A stretch of 64,000 nt of DNA from Cryoendolithus antarcticus (lineage: Eukaryota; Ascomycota; Dothideomycetes; Cladosporiales; Cladosporiaceae), in NCBI GenBank assembly GCA_002077065.1, contig NAJO01000002.1, forward strand, positions 124,001-188,000, in the 5' to 3' direction. The position numbers were made by a program, and so were the translations under genes. Below, one piece after another: positions 41,104 to 52,334 of the stretch. The notes beneath the pieces were generated by a model that worked only from the letters and a program-made list of their open reading frames with translations, did no database searches and was not told where the DNA came from. Every line of letters starts with the position of its first letter. Positions within the stretch are counted from its first letter, which is position 1.

Positions 41104-42357
41104 TTACGGCTCCGTCCACCACCCCTTCATCAAATCCACCCACCTATCCTTCTCAGCAAGAGCGCTAAGCCGCCGCTCACTCCCGCCGTCCTTCCCTCGC
41201 GTTGGCGCGCAGACCCGCCTAGAGGAATCACCAAGAGGCTGCAGCGTTACCGCAGTCGTAGGCGGCAGCGGTATCTTCACTAGACCCGGTATCGAAGTCG
41301 GGAAGCCCACAGATCCTGACCTGATTGTGCCCAGGGGCGGGAAGTTCGCATCATTGACCATCACCGCCCTCCCCGGCTCTTTGTAGCTGTGTCGAAAGGA
41401 CTTAGGCCCGTTGTGCGGATTCCGCTCCCCACCAACGGCAGACTCAGCGCGTTCCGGGTCAGGATGCTGTGGGCGCCAGAGCCTCCAGTCCGGCCCAGCA
41501 ATCTGTGCCATAGTACTGGGCTTCCGGAGCTCCTCCTCCTCATTACTTTCCATGAAGTCGTCCTCAGCCCACTCAGGCCAGCACTCGCCCTTTTCGGCAT
41601 CGTCGTCGACCGCCTTTTGAGCGGCCCGAAGTCTCGGATCCCACGATCCCGGCCTGCGCCTGGTACTCAGACTCCCCTTCCGCACTGCCTCGAAGTAGTC
41701 CTCGCTACCTTGGCGCGGCATTTTCGAAGCATCAATTCCGCTTGCCAGCGCAGTGGACACACCCGCATTTCTGCCTGCTAGCTGAGGGACGTTGGACGTA
41801 GGCTCCTGATCCCATGTTCCGGGGCTGCGAATCGTGCTTGTGCGAGCTGCGTCGAAGAAGTCTTCGCTGTCTTCATGTTGTGGACGAGTGGCGTTGATGC
41901 TGCGGATGAGGGACGTGAAAATATTGGGGTCCTCGGCCGGAGGCTGGGGAAACCCCCCTTCGACCTTGTGCAGGTCAGAGTCCGCGATCGGGCCTAGGCG
42001 AGAAGGACTCGTCCTTGCCGCTGTGAAGAAATCCTCGCTCTCTTGCCGCTGTGGTCGCTTGGCGTTGATGTTGCGCACTTCTGCAGACTCTCGAGCTGCA
42101 TCCTGCAGCGCACTACGCTCAACGCTTTGCGAGTCCTCCAGAGTAGACAGACGAAGGCTGAGGGTCAGGATGGCAGCTTCGAGATTTGCGACGCGGGTTG
42201 AGAGAGTGCGGTCGGTGAGAGTGTCGTCGACGGGTGGAGCAGTGTCTGAGCCAGAGGGGGCAGCACCAGAGGCTGGGGAGGTGGAGTTGGAAGCAAGATC
42301 CCAGCTTGAGATTGAGGAGCGGAGCGTGGTGATGGGTTCGTCCATTTCGGTGTCCAT
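41104..42357 (-). CDS. Uncharacterised repeat-bearing coiled-coil protein
   Basis: A single-exon gene of 417 residues, not recognised. After a Ser/Thr-rich start comes a predicted coiled coil (LSTRVANLEAAILTLSLRLSTLED, about 50-73). Three copies of a short repeat follow: QESEDFFTAARTS, EDSEDFFDAARTS and QGSEDYFEAVRKGS. Each follows an (A/S)xRPQ- or MPRQ-like lead, and the last two are trailed by RSPGTWD or RRPGSWD. The C-terminal part contains WPEWAEDDFMES, GPDWRLWRP, FRHSYKEPGRAV and a Trp-rich end (WVDLMKGWWTEP). SED(F/Y)F could be a phospho-acceptor or docking motif, but that is inference. A heptad segment of similar style occurs in the genes at 54.6-57.7 kb. Confidence 0.7.
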   Translation of the reverse strand: MDTEMDEPITTLRSSISSWDLASNSTSPASGAAPSGSDTAPPVDDTLTDRTLSTRVANLEAAILTLSLRLSTLEDSQSVERSALQDAARESAEVRNINAKRPQRQESEDFFTAARTSPSRLGPIADSDLHKVEGGFPQPPAEDPNIFTSLIRSINATRPQHEDSEDFFDAARTSTIRSPGTWDQEPTSNVPQLAGRNAGVSTALASGIDASKMPRQGSEDYFEAVRKGSLSTRRRPGSWDPRLRAAQKAVDDDAEKGECWPEWAEDDFMESNEEEELRKPSTMAQIAGPDWRLWRPQHPDPERAESAVGGERNPHNGPKSFRHSYKEPGRAVMVNDANFPPLGTIRSGSVGFPTSIPGLVKIPLPPTTAVTLQPLGDSSRRVCAPTRGKDGGSERRLSALAEKDRWVDLMKGWWTEP

Positions 42358-42796
42358 GGTCTTTGTGGCGTCCTGATTGTCTGTGGTGGTCGTCTTTTTC
42401 TCGACACGTGCGCACGCAATCGGGAACTCTTTGGCGCGAGCTTGATGATGAGTAGAGGAAGGAGGATGTCGAAGTCAGGTGGGAGGATGTGACGAGTAGG
42501 AGACAGGGGAGATGACTTGGCCTTGCTCGCAGCGGTGCATGAGGCGCTGTTCGCGATCACCGCCATCGCGATATCAGGCTTGCTGCTTGGGATGCAGATA
42601 TTGACGGGCGATCTCCGAGATGGAACAGACGAGATCCTCGCCGACCGACTGTCCTGCACTGCGCAAACGCTACAGCAGGATGTCCAAATCGGGGTTCAGC
42701 TTAAATCGCTTGGTGCCTTCCAGATGTCGGGGTCAGTCGTACAATGTTCCTAGAGTACAGAAGGGTATCATATGCATCATTTTACTCTCGGCACAC
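42358..42796. other. Intergenic
   Basis: About 440 bp upstream of the repeat-bearing gene and downstream of POM34. A GTGAGT..CTCTAG pair just past the POM34 stop could be a last intron, but support is weak. Confidence 0.45.
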
Positions 42797-44039
42797 TCAC
42801 GTAATCGTGCCTGCGCTCCCAAACACACTCCCCGTACCCCAGCCACTGCCGGTTGGACTCGCCTTCCCACTTGCCATGCCGGCAGGGCTCCCTCTGCCCT
42901 TCTGGTACAGCCATTTGCTGTTTAATCCCACACTCGCCCTGCCACTCTTTCCCAGCCCGCTTGGACTACCGCTGCCTCGCTCGTAGGTCTCTGTCTCTCT
43001 GCGTGGCGAGTCGAAGCCGAAGCTGCTTCGTCGGAGTAGGTCGTTGGCGCTGGAGCTAGACTGTATTCGGTCGGGAAGGGGAGAGTATGGACTGCCACTC
43101 CCGCTTCTTTGACGTTGCAGACCGGACGGGCTAGCACTGAGGGATTGCGAAGGCAGGAAGCTTTCGAGTGGACTGCCGTAGCCGCTGCTATGTCTCCGTA
43201 GACTGCTGTCTAGTGGACTTCCACGTCCACTCAGGGGGCTCCCTCGCGCCTGCGCACGTACGGAGTCATTGAGCGATGGACTGTTGCTGCGACTGTAACG
43301 CGGTGGCGTGACGTATTGCGCTTGTTCCTGCGGTGTTGCAGGGCGTGAGAGTGGTGGCAGGCCGAGAGCGTGCCGTTGAGGAGCCGAGAGGGGGATATCT
43401 TCGCATGTGTCGGGAGCCTGCCATAGAGGTCGTGCGCTGAAGGCTAGAGCAGCAACCAAAAGTACGCGGAGAGCGAGAAGAGCGCAGCTCGTAGTAGACG
43501 ATCTGACGACTGTAGAGGAGGTAATGCTGTTGCACGGTCAGTCATTGGGTGAGGTATCGAGCAACGTGGGAGACGCACATATTGAGCGCTGGCTTGACCG
43601 CCAACGTCGAAACCAGTCCTGCCACAGTGACCAATATAGCTCTCACGTTATCGGCATCGAAGTGATTTGCATGCTGTCTTTTAACGACCTCTTCCATGCG
43701 CGGGTGCTGCCATTTGCCAGGTGTTGATTGCGAGGGCGTGAGCTGCGTCGCGGGAGATGAAGCTGGTATCGCGGTGACTTGAGACGTCTTCGGTGTGAGG
43801 AGGATAGAGGGAAGACGCGTGCTGGGTGTCGATACTGGCGTGCGAGCTGCTGGCGATTGGGATGTCTGGCGGGCTACTGTGCTGGGCGTGCTTGGTTGCG
43901 CCGCCGGGCGCATGAGCGCTGTTGAGGACATGACTTGCTGCGTCGTTAGTACTGTTAGTCTGTACGCGCTCTTCCCTGTGGTCTTCACGCCATAGTCGGA
44001 TATGGTGCGCAGGAAGTAGTTGCCGTGCGTGAACTTCAT
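42797..44039 (-). CDS. POM34: Nuclear pore membrane protein Pom34-like
   Basis: The product has 396 residues. The exons are 44039..43579 and 43526..42797, with a 52-bp intron (GTGCGT..CAACAG). POM34 is an integral protein of the nuclear-pore membrane ring. Two membrane segments flank the splice site: NVRAILVTVAGLVSTLAV (about residue 130) and CALLALRVLLVAALAFSA (about 165). The Thr/Ser/Pro-rich N terminus and the Ser/Gly-rich C terminus with many GSP/SGSP repeats fit an FG-poor nucleoporin. Near the end stands LNSKWLYQKGRGSPAG, a match to the fungal pore-component signature (..KWLYEKGR). The start codon lies only 36 bp from the transposon edge at 44076. Confidence 0.8.
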
Positions 44040-44075
44040 CTGTTGATTCCCAGAACTCTATTCCATTTAACGTTA

Positions 44076-44122
44076 ACGCGGGGCACGGGTGCGTGGCAAA
44101 TACGAGGGCGTGGCAAACAATT
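44076..44122 (+). repeat. Left terminal inverted repeat of the pogo-type element
   Basis: 47 bp, perfectly inverted at 52335-52381. It begins ACGCGGGGCACGGG, after TA. The inversion extends 4 bp outward only because the flanks are GTTA and TAAC. Confidence 0.9.
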
Positions 44123-44269
44123 TCACCAAGTCTATATCAAGCAACTTCTACGCGTAATGTCTTAACCAAAACGCGTCCAAATTAGCTCAAATAAAGGGAG
44201 CATCTTGCTTACAATATTAGCTTTCTATTCTAGCTAGTATAGAAGTATCTATACTACTATAAAGACCTT

Positions 44270-45446
44270 TAATATTACTCCTAATTTATTATACTAAAGA
44301 ATCTATAGAGGGACTTTAAGAGAGGACTACATACTAACTAATAAGAAGCTTAGTTTTATTAAAGAGGAAGTAATTATCTAGAACATTCTTAAGCTTAATG
44401 CTTAAGGACTATCTCCTATAATTGCTCTAGTTAAACAAATAGTAGACTTAATCTATATAGTAAGAGGTATATAACCTATAGGAGTGAACTAGCTAAATAC
44501 CTTTATTAAAAGGACTCCTAGGCTTTAGGTCAAACTTAGAAGGATATATAAGTATTAGAGGAAGCTTTATAAAGATCTATAGATTATTAGGAGCTAGTTT
44601 AAGCTAGTTAAGAATATAATTAACTAGTATAGGATCCTTCTAGAGGATATATATAACTTTAATAAAGCTAGCTTTTAAATAGGCTAGATCTCTTCTTTAA
44701 AGGTTATTATAGATATAGATAGACTAGGAAGGCTAAAGTAGGTAAAGCCTATAAATACTAAATAGGTTATTTTAATTTAAGGAGCCTATATAGATAGCTC
44801 TATAATTCCTCTATTCCTAGTCTTAAAGGGGAAGGAGCTAAATTATATATAGTTCTACTAAGGCCTACCTTTAACCTAAATATTTATAGTTAGTATAAAT
44901 AGCTAGACTATAGATAAGATTAGCCTATAATAGATTAAGCACTTTAAGAAGCATATAAGATAGAAGACAATTAGGAGTAAAAGGCTTCTTATTCTTAATA
45001 ACTATAGAAGCTATATAATACTAGAGTTTAGGACATTCTATAAAGATAATAATATTATTCTTCTCTAGATACCTCCTTATTCTTTATATCTCTATTAGCT
45101 ACTAGATATTAGCTATTTTAGTCCTCTTAAGATAGCTTTCTTAAAGCAAAATTAGGACTTAATTAGAAATTATATCTTCTATATTATAAAGGTAGACTTT
45201 ATTATAGTCTTTTAGTAAGCCTTCCTTACTTCCTTTACTTAGGCTAATATCTAAGTAGGCTTTAGAGAATCTAGTTTATACCTATTTAATCTAGAGGCTA
45301 TTCTTTTATACTTAGATCTAGTATTTAGGTCTCTAAGTCGGCCCTTATTATAATATTTATAGTATATAAAGATACTAAGTAATACTATAGAAGTAGATAA
45401 GTAGGCTACTCTTATTAAGTAAAGGCTTAAAAGATACTAAAGTAGC
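44270..45446 (+). pseudogene. Transposase remnant, 5' part (DDE, pogo/Fot1 type)
   Basis: The + strand keeps a long transposase-like reading frame broken by many TAG/TAA codons. Recognisable pieces are a helix-turn-helix-like GVN.LNTFIKRTP segment near 44490, an EDIYNF strand near 44640, FLVLKGKELNY near 44825, LLILNNYRSY near 44990 (the second acidic residue now Asn) and the IPPYS and SYFSPLKIAF segments after 45060. The order and spacing fit the DDE_1 transposases of Fot1/pogo. The stops are mostly TAG where Gln or Trp would be expected. The product cannot be made. Confidence 0.75.
45442..45446. repeat. 5-bp target duplication of the gypsy insertion (left copy)
   Basis: GTAGC immediately before the 5' LTR; the same 5 bp follow the 3' LTR at 51926-51930. 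Confidence 0.85.
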
Positions 45447-45648
45447 TATTATAGGGCGTAGTTAGTATATAGTAAAGTTATAGTAGCCTTAGTGCCTAAG
45501 GTACTACGCTTAGCGGCTATATACGTACTACCTACGAGTCGTAGGCGGATTATACGCAAAGTAGCGATTAGTCTTAGGATCTAGGTAGTACTTACTTAGT
45601 ATCGTCCTATACGCTACGAGATACCTATACTATAGATATCCTTTATTA
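45447..45648 (+). repeat. 5' long terminal repeat
   Basis: 202 bp, starting TATTATAGGG and ending CTTTATTA. The usual TG..CA ends have become TA..TA, as RIP would do. It differs from the 3' copy at four positions that I can count, all transitions. Confidence 0.88.
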
Positions 45649-45699
45649 ATTCTAATCGCTCGCCCTACTTCGTAGCCTATAGGACGAAGACGGTATATT

Positions 45700-48600
45700 A
45701 GATATAGGCGACGCTCCTAAGGAGCGCCTACGCGACGTAGGCGCCGCGATAGTAGTAGCTATTAAAGGTTTAGAAGATATATAGCGGATAATCGAGGATA
45801 AGGTTATAGACGAGGCCGTAGAGGAGTAGTAGGCGAGGCGCGTACTACGCCGTCGCGATATACTCCGAGGCTAGATCGAGATTATAACCCTCGAGCGTTA
45901 ATTAGAGACCCTACGGCGTCGAAATATAGCGGGTTATACTCCTACGGGATCTTCCGACGGCCTTAGTAAGCCGGAGGTATTTAACGACGATATCGATAGA
46001 GATAGTCGTACGAGTATTATACCTAGCGTAGTCGGCTCGTATACGCTTCCTATGCGACGGATACCTTCGAGTAGGCCTAGGCTTCGTAAGCTAGATCTAT
46101 TTAAGGGAAAGACCTTAAAAGAGGTACGGGACTTCGTTAGGTCGCTAGAGCTTATATTCGTACTCGCCCTAGACGCCTATTAGTCTAATTAATAAAGAGG
46201 ATTATACGGTATTATGTTCCTCGTAGGCGAACCGCGTAAGACGTAGTATTAGAATAATAGCGTATCTAAACTCGAGATATATTCGTAGGTAGACTTTATA
46301 CGGTTCGTCTAAGACGTAGTCGAGGACCCTATAAACCGTAGCCTAAGTATAACTATCGCTTATAAGACTATAAGGCAAGGCGAGAACTAGTCTATATAAG
46401 CGTTTACTACTAAACTAGTAACGCTCGAAGAGTAGATAGATCCGTATACGTAGGAGTAGCGTACTCGCTACCTACTCGTAAAGTTAAGGCCTACGCTACG
46501 TACGGCAATTATTATATACTATAATGCGCTAAAGCGTAGGGAGGACTTAGTTTCGCTAGCTACGCGACTTAAGTCTACGGGGCGCGGCGTAAGCGTCGCG
46601 TGTACGACTTATAAGCGTTACGTAAGCGAAGCTTAGAAATAGCCGCCTTCGAAGTACTAGAAGCCGGCCCTAAGGAACGAGGGTCCTCCTTCGTTTCCTC
46701 GGAGAGAAGGGGACTCGTCTAAGGGCCCGTAGTATTATAGCTATAAGGAATACGGGTATATTCGCCCTAATTACCCGAACAAATATAAGTAGGCTAAGGG
46801 CGATAAGCGTACGGCTCGTAAGGTCGGCGCTAGCGAAGTAAAGTCGTCTCTCAAAAAGGCCTTAAAGCTAAAAGAAGGGAAGGCCTAACTAGCTTCGGTA
46901 CGTTAAGTATCGATCTAGGATAGTAGGAGCTCTTAGCCGACGAAGCGCTTAAGCGGCGTAGTCGAGGCGTATACGGCTCGTTATAAGGTAGTATATATGC
47001 TTAACGATACGGTAGAAGTTAACTTAATCTCTATAGCAAAGGTAAGAGCGTAGAGGCTAGAGAAGGTCGATATGCCTTTGCCCTAAATCGAGGGCTTTAA
47101 TAGTAGTAAGGGTCGCTACTACGGAGCCTATTATATACGCCTATACCTCGTAGATTCCTTATAGGCGGACCGTATAACGGAAGCTATCTTCTTCGCTACC
47201 GAACTCGGTAACGTCGATATGCTCCTAGGTCGCCCTTAGAGGCGAGAATATAGCGTAGTAGTCGATAGTAAGAGAGACCTATAGTAGTACGCTAAGGAGG
47301 CCGAATTGCTATCGGTTCGCGTACGCTTAGTAAGCGCGTTCTATACGGACCTTAAGCGAGGCTCCTTAATCTACGCCGTATCGGTTCGTTAAGTATTAGA
47401 TTCTCCTAAACTTCTAGTAGAGATTTAAGACTTTAAAGATATTATCCCTAGCGGAGACATTACGGGTCGCCCGCTACCCGAAGGCGTAGAGCATACGATA
47501 GTTCTAGAGCTAAACTAGCGGCCTCTATTTCGGCCCTTATATAATTTGTCGGTAAAGGAGCTCGAAGTGCTTCGCGAGTATATCGAGTAAGCGCTTAAGA
47601 ATAGGTAGATTACGCGTAGCGAAAGCGAGGCGGGTACGCCTATTTTGTTTATACTAAAGAAGGATAGCACGCTTCGTTTATATATCGACTATCGAGGGTT
47701 AAACGCTATTACGATTAAAAATCGGTATCCTTTACCCTTAATTAGCGAACCTCTCGATCGTCTAGGTTAGGCCAATTAGTTCTTAACCTTAGACCTAAAG
47801 GATACGTATTATCGTATTACCGTTAAGCGTAGCGACCGCTAGAAGACTACGTTTCGTACGCGCTATAGCTATTTTAAGTATAACGTTATACCCTTTAGCT
47901 TAACTAATGCCCTAGTAACGTTTTAAGCATATATTAATCGTGCCTTAGCCGGATTAGTAGATATTTGCTATATAGTATACCTAGATAATATTCTTATCTA
48001 TAGCGACTCGCGTAAGGACTACGTACGGGACCTACGCGCCGTACTTACGAGGCTCCGGAAGTTCGCCTTATATAGGAACCGAAAGAAGTACTCGTTCTTT
48101 ACTAAAGAGACTAAGTACCTTAGATATATAGTAAGTACCGTAGGCGTCTCGATAGATACTCGTAGGGTAGCTATAATCGAGGAGTAGCTAACTCCTATAA
48201 CCTTTAGGGAAGTCTAAGTATTCTTAGGCTTCGCGAATTTCTATAGAAGGTTTATTCGTTCGTATTCTAAGATTATCGCTCCTTTAACGAGCCTAACCAA
48301 GGGAGCGAAGAATAGGAAAAAGACTAGGCCGCTAGAATAGGGCGAAGGCGAGGAGCGTGCGTTCCGCATAACTAAAGCAGCCTTTACGTAGGCGCCTATA
48401 CTACGATATTATAACCCTAAGGTAAAGCTCCGAATAGAGATAGACGCTTCCTAGTTCGCTATTACGGCGATATTATCGTAGCTACTATTCGAAGGCGAGG
48501 AGTATACGGGGTAGTATCCTATTATATTCTAGTCTAGAAAGCTTATTCTAGCTAAGCAGAATTATAAGACCTATAATAGAGAGTTGTTAGCGATTATCGA

Positions 48601-50440
48601 GGGCTTTAAGTAGTTCCGATACTACCTCGAAGGCGTAGCGTATACGGTTTAGGTACTTACCGATTATAACAATCTCCGGGGATTTATAGGAGTAAAGTAG
48701 CTTAACGGAAGGTAAGCTAGGTAGGCTACCTTCTTAGCTTTATTCGACTTTACTATTAAGTATCGCTTAGGTAAGTTAAATCTAGCCGACGCACCTTCGC
48801 GAAGACTAGACTACGTAAGCGAGCCGTAAGCGGTTCCCTATCTACTACTAATACTATAGAACAAGCTTATAGTATAGGAAACTTCTTTAGACTTAGCTCT
48901 AATCGTTAGCCGAGTCCGAGTAGGATAGTAAGATAATCGACTACGAACCGCGGGCGACGCGCCTTACGCTATTATAATCCGAGCGGTAGTAAATACGGTA
49001 GCTAGAAGCGAAGACCCTTTTAGGGGTCTAGTAGACGACTTAGCTAGCTTGATCGGCGTATTATAAAATAGCGATAGCGAGTTACCTACGCTTCGCGAGC
49101 GCCTCGCTAGCGACGAGTATACGTAGTATAAGGCTAACGGACTTTAGTACTATAACGATACGTTATACGTACCTAGTAATAGCGCTACGCGTGCTAAACT
49201 TATATGCATTTATTATAATAATGAATTAGTAGGCTACTTCGGCCGTAATAAGATAGAAAAGCTATTACGGCGTAAGTATTAGTAGCCTTCGCTAGTAAAG
49301 GACGTCGAAGAGCGTATAGCTATATATTCGAATTACGAATATATAAAAGTAAGGCGCTATCGGCTATACGGCGACGCGTAGGCGCTACGTATACTAGATA
49401 GGCCGTAGTAAGAATTAACTATAGATATAATTACTAATCTACCTCTAAGCGTATATAATAGCTAAAAGTATAATACTATCTTAGTAATTATCGATAGGTA
49501 TACGAAGATAAATCTATACGTAGCGACTACTAAGCGCTATATAAGCGTAGAAGTTACGTAGATCCTTATAGAACGTATAGTTCGCTAATATAGTATACTA
49601 GTAGGTTTGCTTACTAATCGAGGTTCGATCTTTACTAGCTAGTACTAGAGTAACTTCGCATTCGAAGCGTATATAAAGTATAAGCTAAGTATAGCGTTTT
49701 ATCTATAAATAGATAGACAAATAGAGAGAATAAATTAAATACTAGAATAGTACTTACGGTATTATTCTTCTAAGGAACAAGATTAATAGTCTTTAAAGCT
49801 ATAGTAAGCTAAATTCGTAGTTAATAATAGCGTATATTATACGACTCGTATAAGCCTATTCGAGTTATTATATAGTTAGCATCCAAATATTCGAGACCCG
49901 ATTCGAGACGAATCTCGGGAGGAGAAGGTACTAGTAGCGGCTAAGCGTACGAGAAGTATACGAAGCGTATACGCGGCGCTTACGGAGCGCTAGCGTATAG
50001 CCTAAGAGTCGTAGAAGATATACTAGAACAAGCGCTAGAAGCCGATAACGTTTAAAGTCGGTAATAAGGTACTATTATTAATAAAGAATCTACGGCTATA
50101 AGGCGAGAAGAAGAAGCTAAGCGCGAAGTACGTCGGGCCGTTTCGTATCCGAGACGTAGTCGGGCCGTAGGCGTACCGCTTAGTACTCCTAACGTTATAT
50201 ATTATTTATAATATCTTCTATATATCGTTGCTTAAGCTATAGAGGTAGCGAGTAGGCGAGGAGCCTACTAAGCCTATACCTCTCGTAGAGTATAACGACG
50301 AATAGGAAGTTAAGGTAATCTAAGGCTCTAAGAAGTAGAAGGGTAAGTAATAGTATCTAGTCTAGTAGAAAGGATAGCTAGAAGAATATACTAGCTAGGA
50401 GCTAAGAGATTACTATAGGGGAGCTAAAGAGCTAATTAGC
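45700..50440 (+). pseudogene. gag-pol remnant of the gypsy element
   Basis: Multiple stops break every frame, yet domains can be placed. A gag region spans about 45.9-46.9 kb. A CCHC knuckle at 46733-46777 has every Cys and His codon turned to Tyr. A protease strand lies near 47000. The reverse transcriptase has PFSLTNA near 47890 and its catalytic YLDD box reads YLDN at 47978-47989. RNase H is near 48655. The integrase core lies near 49485-49700, with the second Asp read as Asn in LTNRGS. A C-terminal chromodomain with Trp codons changed to stops lies near 50290-50420. I describe the breaks only; the frame is not restorable with confidence from one copy. Confidence 0.8.
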
Positions 50441-50631
50441 GTATAGGAGGCGTAGGCGGAGAGTACGAGGGTAATAAGAGTAAAGCGGAAGAAATAGTAA
50501 GAAGTTAGTAGGAAGTTTTTAATTTCCTACCGCGCTACGTAGGCGCTACGCCGCCGTAGAGTAGGGGCGGCGACGGGAGTATACTATCGGACCCGCCGCC
50601 CCTCTCTTACCCCCCTTACCCCCTCTCTCTC

Positions 50632-51480
50632 TTACTCCTCCTCCTCGTCCTCCTCGACGTCCGCTAGGCTATCCGGCCCTAGTAGAGCGTCTACGGACGC
50701 GATGTCCTCCTCCGAGGTACTAGCGAGGCGTAGGCCCTACGTATACGGTTAGTAGGTATATATAGCGCCTTAGATATTCCCGGAAACTTACGATCTTACC
50801 GATCTCGACTCCTACTAACCCGATACGGCGTAGCGACTATATCTCTAAGGTTAAGGCCTCGTTACTCCCCGTAAACGCTACGCCTACGCTACGCTTACGA
50901 GGCGTACGGCGGTCGCCGGTAACGTGATTACGATTACGGTCGAAGGTGCGAAGCTAGGAGATAAGCTACGTATACGCGGCGTATATAGTACGCTCGAGTA
51001 CCGTATCTAGGTCGTCGCCGCCGGCGGTCTATACGGTAAGGGCGTTACGGGCACGTATAAGCGCGTTAAGGGCGGGGACTAGGGGCGCATTAGTCGGCTC
51101 GTATACGTAGCGCCCGCGAATATAACGCTCGTACTTCTTCTTAAATATCCCGAAGGTAGCGCCGTAGGTATATTCTATATAGGCTATTAGTAGTATATTC
51201 GTATACGAAGCGCCTAAGAGCTATATACGGTTTATATCTCCCTCTATATATAGGATATAGCGATTATAGATTTAGATTAGCGGGCGGGCGTCGCGCGAAG
51301 GGGTACCGACGGCTAAGGGTAATAGCGACGCTATTACTAGGCGCGTACGAGGTACGTACGGTTCGTATATAAGGAGCTTATTATACGCTAGCCAAAAACG
51401 TACTTAATAGGAGCGTTAGTATTATAAGAGAATAGTATACGTATCGCTTATTAAGAGTAAGCGGCGGGCTTTATTATTAT
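50632..51480 (-). pseudogene. Antisense accessory ORF remnant inside the gypsy element
   Basis: Between the chromodomain and the 3' LTR the minus strand carries a long protein-like frame interrupted only by stops of the RIP type. Readable parts include RFWLAYNKLLIYEPYVPR near 51395, IYNRYILYIEGD near 51255, YGATFGIFKKKYERYIRGR near 51140 and ALNALIRARNALTV near 51055. A last acidic piece (DSLADVEEDEEEE, ending at 50632) is open in a neighbouring frame. The function is unknown, and I recognise no family. It could be an accessory gene of the element or captured host sequence. Confidence 0.5.
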
Positions 51481-51708
51481 TATTATCCTAATATAGAAGT
51501 CCTACGATTTGTTTATAAGGAAGGTACGTAGATACTAAAGTACGTATACGCCGCGTACGAAGCGCGTATACGACCTACCTACGAGGCTTAGGAATATATA
51601 TTCCTAAGTAATCTATAAATACGTATTAGCGTAACATATTCCGCGATAACTTTAGGTTATCGCCTACGGTATTTATTATCTTCCTATATAGTCGAGGGCG
51701 ACTTATAT

Positions 51709-51720
51709 AGAGAGGGAGGT
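51709..51720 (+). other. Polypurine tract
   Basis: AGAGAGGGAGGT just before the 3' LTR, the expected place for the plus-strand primer of an LTR element. Confidence 0.55.
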
Positions 51721-51723
51721 AAT

Positions 51724-51925
51724 TATTATAGGGCGTAGTTAGTATATAGTAAAGTTATAGTAGCCTTAGTACCTAAGGCACTACGCTTAGCGGCTATATA
51801 CGTACTACCTACGAGTCGTAGGCGGATTATGCGTAAAGTAGCGATTAGTCTTAGGATCTAGGTAGTACTTACTTAGTATCGTCCTATACGCTACGAGATA
51901 CCTATACTATAGATATCCTTTATTA
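51724..51925 (+). repeat. 3' long terminal repeat
   Basis: 202 bp, the same length as the 5' LTR and nearly identical. It is followed by the GTAGC target copy at 51926-51930. Confidence 0.88.
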
Positions 51926-51930
51926 GTAGC

Positions 51931-52250
51931 TTACTAACCCCGATCTTTAAAGCTCTATAATAGCTTGCTAAAGGTACTTAGGTTATAGCTACTTTAATAG
52001 CTCTACTATAGATATAAATTACTATACTTAAGAAGGTAAATAAGGCTATATATATTCGTAGGAAGAGGGCTAGGAAGGCTCTAGTATTAGAGACTACTCT
52101 ATTAGTTAGTGAAGTGTAGGCAATAGAAGGGTATAAAGAGGTTATAGCTAAAGTAGTAGAGGAGATACTAAGGCTAAAGAGGAGGTTACTAACCTATAGT
52201 AAATGTTACTTATAGGGCTATAATAGGAGATAATATAAGAGTTAGGAGTA
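51931..52250 (+). pseudogene. Transposase remnant, 3' part
   Basis: This continues the pogo-type transposase after the gypsy insertion. The + frame reads as a charged helical tail (ILKKVNKAIYIRRKRARKAL near 52020, then EGYKEVIAKVVEEILRLKRR near 52130), with several RIP-type stops. It is typical of the basic end of Fot1-like transposases. Confidence 0.65.
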
Positions 52251-52334
52251 GATGTCAATATATTATATATCAATCTTAAGTTAATTGAAGCAGTAGTTGT
52301 TGAGATATTTGATTATAAAGGTAGTTGACCTCAG

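Larger units (their letters stand above)
45447..51925 (+). mobile_element. Ty3/gypsy LTR retrotransposon (chromovirus), RIP-inactivated
   Basis: This 6479-bp element has 202-bp LTRs at both ends and a GTAGC target duplication. The + strand shows remnants in the order gag, protease, reverse transcriptase, RNase H, integrase and chromodomain, which defines a Ty3/gypsy chromovirus. A purine tract (AGAGAGGGAGGT) precedes the 3' LTR and fits the polypurine primer site. CpA and TpG dinucleotides are almost absent through the body, and Gln/Trp positions read as stops throughout. It cannot be autonomous. It sits inside the pogo-type transposase sequence. Confidence 0.88.

Noticed and set aside
42740..42796. 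Additional last intron and exon of POM34
   Set aside because: A GTGAGT..CTCTAG pair exists, but the added 18 residues have no family support; the stop at 42797 follows the conserved end.
45447..51925. CRISPR or satellite array in the repetitive TA/CG-rich block
   Set aside because: The repetitive look comes from RIP-biased composition; the only true repeats are the two LTRs and the target duplications.
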